In this document: positions 44,176 through 47,587 of the stretch, in pieces
How positions within the stretch are numbered: the first letter of the stretch is position 1
How the letters are laid out: each line of letters starts with the position of its first letter
From: Mycobacterium gordonae
GTDB lineage: Bacteria > Actinomycetota > Actinomycetes > Mycobacteriales > Mycobacteriaceae
Direction: 5' to 3'
Length of the DNA: 47,587 nucleotides
NCBI RefSeq assembly: GCF_002101675.1
Contig: NZ_LQOY01000246.1
Location: forward strand, 1 to 47,587
Position numbers and translations under genes: made by a program
Notes under the pieces: model-generated
Databases searched by the model: none
Told to the model about the DNA's origin: nothing
What the model saw: the letters and a program-made list of their open reading frames with translations, nothing else

Positions 44176-44363
44176 ATGCATCGCTCCTGCAGCTTCTTGG
44201 TCATCCCCTCGAGCACCTCCAGCCCCTTGGCCAATACCCCGATCTGGTCGTCGTCAAGCTCGTCGAGCAGCTCACCCGCCGGTCGCGGGGATCGCGCTCC
44301 GCTGCAGCGAACCCGTCGGCAATCTTGGACAGGCGGCCGCGACGCCGACCGAATCCGCACCAA
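44172..44363 (-). pseudogene. Probable remnant of a MarR-family regulator
   Basis: The last 33 or so codons read GELLDELDDDQIGVLAKG, EVLEGMTKKLQ and onward, like the C-terminal dimerisation helix of MarR proteins. The upstream part of this frame is Arg/Ser-rich and unlike any domain, but another frame gives ERDPRDRR, a typical MarR wing motif, so a frameshift and deletion are likely. The frame ends at the ATPase start, as expected of a former regulator-exporter operon. A genuine 63-aa protein is possible but less likely. Confidence 0.4.
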
Positions 44364-44414
44364 GTCGGCGACCAGACCGGTCTTTCGCTACCGACAGCTC
44401 TATAGGCAAGCTAT

Positions 44415-45353
44415 TTATTCCCGGCGCATGGCCTGGCGCAGCGCCGAGGCCGAGTTGTAGCCGACCATTCCGGCAATCTGCCCCATGGTCAACGAGGTCG
44501 TTCCGCGCAGGTGCCGAGCCTGCTCGAGCCGAACGCGTTGCAGCAGACCGTAGGGCGTGACGCCCAAGCTCTGCCGAACTCGGCGCTCCAGGGTGCGTCG
44601 GGTGGTGCCCAGCTCAAGGGCTGCGGAAGCGACACTGACGTTGCCGTCGAGATGGCTGCGGATCCAGGCTTCGAAGTCGACGACGAGGCGGTCGGTGGTC
44701 GCTAAGTAGGTCTGGGCGGCTCCGACGCTGGACGCCGGGCGCCGGTCGAAAAGCAGAATGGCGGCTGTCGCGTCCGCCAGCTGCGGGCTGATTCCCGCCA
44801 CGATGTGCATCGCGAGGTCGATATGGGCAAACGCAGCCCCGGCCGTGGTCACCGGACCGTCGGCGACCACCATGCGCGACATGTCGAGCGTGACCCGTGG
44901 GAAACGCCGCGTGAACTCGTCGGCGAGCCACCAAGTCGTCGTCGCCTGACGCGCGTCGAGAACCCCGGCGTCGGCGAGGACGAAAGTCCCGGTGCACGCC
45001 GCAGCCACCGGCCGACCGGCACGCACCCAGTCCCGGACCGTCCCACGCGCCGCGCGGACTTCATCGCGCATCAGCGCGTCGATGACTCCCGCCGGCGTAT
45101 TCATGGTGAGGGCGGGCACCACCAGCAGGTCCAGCCTGTTCATCGTTTCGTCATCGAGAGTGTGGTCGACGGGCACCAGCACTCCGGCCGCGGTCCGCAC
45201 CGGTTTGCGGTCGATTCCGACTGTGGCAACTTCTATTTCGGGGATATCGGTGTGCACCTGTTGCCGGGCGGTGTTCGCGCCGCGGATTACGTCGATGATC
45301 GTCACCAGCCCGGAGGCCCAGCAGGCGGGTAGGGCCATCACCCCGATGAACAT
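44415..45353 (-). CDS. GlxA-type transcriptional regulator (DJ-1/PfpI plus AraC HTH), 312 aa
   Basis: The N-terminal amidotransferase-like DJ-1/PfpI domain (about 1-190) has the conserved AACTGTFVLADAGVL (Cys120 at the nucleophile elbow). The C-terminal AraC DNA-binding domain (about 215-312) has LELGTTRRTLERRVRQSLG and ends RQAMRRE. The ATG at 45353 is chosen because TAGCAT lies 7 nt upstream (leaderless pattern); the frame is open back to 45431 but would run into the divergent gene. It is divergent from the CrtC/AttH-like gene, with the two predicted promoters only about 35 bp apart, so it probably controls that gene. Confidence 0.92.
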   Translation of the reverse strand: MFIGVMALPACWASGLVTIIDVIRGANTARQQVHTDIPEIEVATVGIDRKPVRTAAGVLVPVDHTLDDETMNRLDLLVVPALTMNTPAGVIDALMRDEVRAARGTVRDWVRAGRPVAAACTGTFVLADAGVLDARQATTTWWLADEFTRRFPRVTLDMSRMVVADGPVTTAGAAFAHIDLAMHIVAGISPQLADATAAILLFDRRPASSVGAAQTYLATTDRLVVDFEAWIRSHLDGNVSVASAALELGTTRRTLERRVRQSLGVTPYGLLQRVRLEQARHLRGTTSLTMGQIAGMVGYNSASALRQAMRRE

Positions 45354-45360
45354 GTCGCAA

Positions 45361-45406
45361 ATGCTATCCGCCGTGTCGCAATCGCGGTCGTGTTGCGGCC
45401 TAGCCT
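45361..45406. promoter_or_regulatory. Back-to-back leaderless promoters
   Basis: The minus strand has TAGCAT at 45361-45366, 7 nt before the AraC-gene ATG. The plus strand has TAGCCT at 45401-45406, 7 nt before the ATG at 45414. The two -10 boxes are 34 bp apart, so polymerases would compete and one bound regulator could control both. Confidence 0.5.
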
Positions 45407-45413
45407 CGTCCGC

Positions 45414-46520
45414 ATGTATTCGGAGAATCACGCACTGATCGGCTGCGAGTCACGGCACTACGAGCGACTTGGGTTGATGTCCAACGAGATTCAACCATGG
45501 GAAGACGGCTGGCGGACCAGTGCCGCGCCTGGGTCCCGGGGCACCTTTGAATGGTGGTACTTCGATGCCCACCTCGACGACGGGTGGACGGTGACGGTGG
45601 AAATGCACACCAAACCGCCCTTTGTGTCCCTCGAAGCGCCGCTGACGCCCTTCGTCCTGATGACGGTCACGACGGCCGAGGGCGAACGTACCGACCACAC
45701 GCTGATTGCCGAGCCCGAGGCGTTTGCGGCTTCCGTCGACGACTGCGACGTCAAGATCGGCGCCAACACTTTCCGCCGTACCGACGACGGATATCTGATC
45801 CACGTCGAAATCGACGACACGGTAGCCAATTTCACGCTTCGGCCGCAGTTTCCGCCGTGGCGGCCGGCCACTGGTCACGTGTTCTTCGGCGCCGAGGAGC
45901 AGCACTACATCGCGTGGCTGCCCGTGGTAGCGCGGGGCGAGGTGCGGGCGGTGATCAGCGTGGGTGGGCAGACGCGCGAATTCGCCGGCACCGGCTATCA
46001 CGACCACAACTGGGGCAACGTCGCTCCGCGCAAGGTGCTCGACCATTGGTACTGGGGCAGGGCCCGGGTCGGCGAATACACCGTCGTGTCACTGATGTTC
46101 GTCAGCCACGCTGACTACAACTACGCGCAGCTACCGGCGGTCATGGTGGCACGGGGTGACGAGATCGTCGCCTCGGCGGTCGGCGCCGAAGCAATCGGCT
46201 TCACCACCGCCGAGGTCACGACTCACGGCGCCACCGGTATCCCGGTGGCCCATCGTCTCGAGTACTCCGTGTCAGCCGGTGCCGACGCCTTCACGGTGAC
46301 GTTCTGCCGGCAGCAGGAGGTGTCCACCCTCGATTTCGGTTCCGCGGGTGCCTACTTGCGATTCCGGGGCAACGTCACGGTCGAGCACAGTCACGATGGC
46401 GTCGTCGAGACTGCGACCGATCGAGCGCTGTGGGAACTGTTGTACTTCGGGCAGCGGGCGGCGGCGCCCGACGTCAAACCGACGGACTCGTCGGTGATGC
46501 TGATCGGTCATCAGGCCTGA
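45414..46520 (+). CDS. CrtC/AttH-like lipocalin-fold protein, 368 aa
   Basis: Contains the family hallmarks GTFEWWYFDAHLDDG near the N-terminus and FAGTGYHDHNWGN in the middle, as in carotenoid 1,2-hydratase (CrtC)/hydroxyneurosporene synthase and AttH-like proteins (two lipocalin-like beta barrels). No carotenoid genes are nearby, so hydration of another isoprenoid or lipid is as likely. The ATG at 45414 is leaderless by its -10 box; the upstream TTG frame at 45390 is ignored. No signal peptide. Divergent from the GlxA-type regulator. Confidence 0.88.
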   Translation: MYSENHALIGCESRHYERLGLMSNEIQPWEDGWRTSAAPGSRGTFEWWYFDAHLDDGWTVTVEMHTKPPFVSLEAPLTPFVLMTVTTAEGERTDHTLIAEPEAFAASVDDCDVKIGANTFRRTDDGYLIHVEIDDTVANFTLRPQFPPWRPATGHVFFGAEEQHYIAWLPVVARGEVRAVISVGGQTREFAGTGYHDHNWGNVAPRKVLDHWYWGRARVGEYTVVSLMFVSHADYNYAQLPAVMVARGDEIVASAVGAEAIGFTTAEVTTHGATGIPVAHRLEYSVSAGADAFTVTFCRQQEVSTLDFGSAGAYLRFRGNVTVEHSHDGVVETATDRALWELLYFGQRAAAPDVKPTDSSVMLIGHQA

Positions 46521-47200
46521 CGCAGGAGCCGGCAACTTCTCCGCCATGCCCGTCCGTCTCCCTATAAAAAATTGAGTAGTTGGAATGACGAAATCGAATG
46601 GAGTTGCGTCAATAGCTGATTTTGGCGTTGTCAAAGGGTTTTACACGGCGATTGTGGGTGGTTCGAGTGGGTTTGTGAATTAGGGTTGACTTGCGGTGTT
46701 GCGGTGTTGCGGTGTTGCGGTGTTGGGTATGTCGGTTCTGGAGGCAGGTCGGCTCAGTTGTGCGGGGATTGAGTCACTGCGGAAAAACGGAAGCACGGGA
46801 TCGGGGATCGGTCCGTCGGATTATTGCGGGCGGGTCGGCAGAATGCTTGTTGAGCACTTGTTTTACGAGGGAACGGAGCCAGTCTCGATCGAAGTATCGG
46901 CGTGTGGGTCCCGTCGAGAATGGCGCTGTCGGCGGCGTCGTGGGCAACGCTGCGCGGTTCGCTGCGGCGCCTTGGAGGGGCCTGTCAAATTAGTTTTCCT
47001 CACAAAGTAGGTGGCCGTTTTAAGCGGCTGTGCCTGCTGTGCAAAGAAGCTTTACATGCTGACCGCTGGTCACTTTATTTGTTTTATCTGTGTTTGTCCG
47101 AAACCCCCGCTTGTGGGGGTGATTGCGCGTATTTTTCTGCGTGTTATTCGGTGGATTTCGGGTCGGCTCAACGTGTGCGGGTCGCGGTTGGTGAGGGCGG
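46521..47200. other. 680-bp region without a supported gene, lower GC
   Basis: Noticeably richer in A/T than the rest, with stretches such as CTATAAAAAATTGAG and TTTATTTGTTTTATCTG. It holds four copies of an 8-mer (46691-46722) and a 6-bp stem hairpin, ACCCCC/GGGGGT (47103-47120). Three short open frames (46691-46993, 46696-47010, 47011-47208) lack ribosome binding sites and domain-like composition. It probably contains the promoter and 5' UTR of the PE gene; I see no RNA gene in it. Confidence 0.5.
46691..46722. repeat. Tandem 8-mer TTGCGGTG, four perfect copies
   Basis: Four exact copies of TTGCGGTG in tandem, followed by the partial copy TTGGGT. It is a simple-sequence repeat prone to slippage. 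It lies about 480 bp upstream of the PE gene start, with no gene around it. Confidence 0.9.
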
Positions 47201-47587
47201 TTGAGTAAGTCGTTTGTGGTGGCGGTACCGGAGATGGTTTCGGCGGCGGCGGGGCAGGTGGCCGGGATCGGGGTGTCGGTGAGTGCGGCTAATGCGGCGG
47301 CGGCGGGGGCGACCAGCGAGGTGGTGGCCGCGGGGGCTGATGAGGTGTCGGCGGCGATTGCGGTGTTTTTCGGCGCCCATGGGCGTCGGTATCAGGCGTT
47401 GAGTGTGCAGGCGGCGGTGTTTCAGGAGCGGTTCGGGCAGGCGTTGAGCGCGGCGGGGCAGGCTTATGCGGTGGCTGAGGCGGCCAATTCTGGGTCGTTG
47501 CAGCAGTTTGAGCAGGCGGTGTTGGGGTTGGTCAATACGCCGACGCAGGTGTTGTGGGGGCGGGGGTTGATTGGTGATGGGGTCGAC
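47201..47587 (+). CDS. PE-family protein (probably PE_PGRS), N-terminal part, cut by the right edge
   Basis: 129 codons covering the PE domain and linker: SKSFVVAVPEMVSAAAGQVAG, GADEVSAAIAVFFGAHG, and further on LIGDGVD, the GxD-type junction after which PGRS or other C-terminal domains begin. PE proteins are exported by type VII secretion (ESX-5 in slow growers). The TTG start at 47201 has GTGAGGG a few nt upstream; an in-frame GTG at 47216 is the alternative. Codon use (GCG, GTG, GGG) differs sharply from the GCC/GTC/GGC of other genes here. The C-terminal type cannot be seen. Confidence 0.9.
   Translation, partial: MSKSFVVAVPEMVSAAAGQVAGIGVSVSAANAAAAGATSEVVAAGADEVSAAIAVFFGAHGRRYQALSVQAAVFQERFGQALSAAGQAYAVAEAANSGSLQQFEQAVLGLVNTPTQVLWGRGLIGDGVD

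Noticed and set aside
47103..47120. ACCCCC/GGGGGT hairpin as an intrinsic terminator
   Set aside because: The stem is only 6 bp, the T-run lies 11 nt beyond it, and no gene upstream needs terminating; kept only as a note.
46691..47208. Three short plus-strand frames (100, 104 and 65 codons)
   Set aside because: No ribosome binding sites, Cys/Arg-rich or repeat-derived sequence, overlapping each other and the PE start.

Overview
The window is chromosomal DNA of a mycobacterium, most likely of the slow-growing, PE-rich group. It is GC-rich and has GTG and TTG starts and many starts with a TANNNT box 6-7 nt upstream (leaderless pattern). It carries lineage markers: an antigen 85 mycolyltransferase (fbpC), treS-mak, an L,D-transpeptidase, ctpI, fusA2, pepA and, running off the right edge, the N-terminal domain of a PE protein. 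The order ctpI - rhomboid - acyltransferase - ldtA - oxyS - oxcA - fadD7 - fusA2 - PPOX protein - pepA - treS - mak - (membrane protein) - fbpC follows the M. tuberculosis Rv0107c-Rv0129c segment as I remember it, with several blocks gained or lost.

Layout. 1-9.5 kb: edge fragment, unknown protein, the giant P-type ATPase CtpI, an ECF sigma factor divergent from a DUF899 thioredoxin-like gene, a small unknown, a rhomboid protease, a long palindromic repeat and an SRPBCC protein. 9.5-22.6 kb: a catabolic island between the rhomboid and acyltransferase genes. Its left arm holds an SDR, an acyl-CoA ligase, a GntR/UTRA regulator and a beta-propeller protein. Its divergent right arm holds an SDR, a Rieske oxygenase, a luciferase-like monooxygenase, a Baeyer-Villiger monooxygenase, a second SDR and a class III CoA-transferase, followed by a crotonase on its own promoter. 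Two near-identical putative operators sit over the two divergent promoters. The set fits oxidation and CoA-linked breakdown of an alicyclic or terpenoid-like substrate, which I cannot name.

22.8-27.8 kb: an OafA/SGNH acyltransferase, an O-methyltransferase, then an M-box (Mg2+) riboswitch controlling a 25-codon leader ORF, a 43-residue protein and an Nramp-related transporter whose metal-site motifs depart from the Mn/Fe type. This is the most interesting regulatory unit here. 27.8-33.1 kb: LdtA, the LysR regulator OxyS, and a divergent oxalyl-CoA decarboxylase / oxalyl-CoA synthetase-like pair. 33.1-42.3 kb: an EF-G paralogue, a PPOX protein, PepA, the treS-mak trehalose/maltose-1-phosphate module, a DUF1275 membrane protein, a 48-bp tandem repeat ending in a hairpin, and fbpC.

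42.5-47.6 kb: a DrrAB-like ABC exporter behind a probable MarR remnant, a GlxA-type AraC regulator divergent from a CrtC/AttH-like protein, about 0.7 kb of low-coding DNA, and the start of a PE gene. No tRNA, rRNA, CRISPR array or insertion sequence was recognised.
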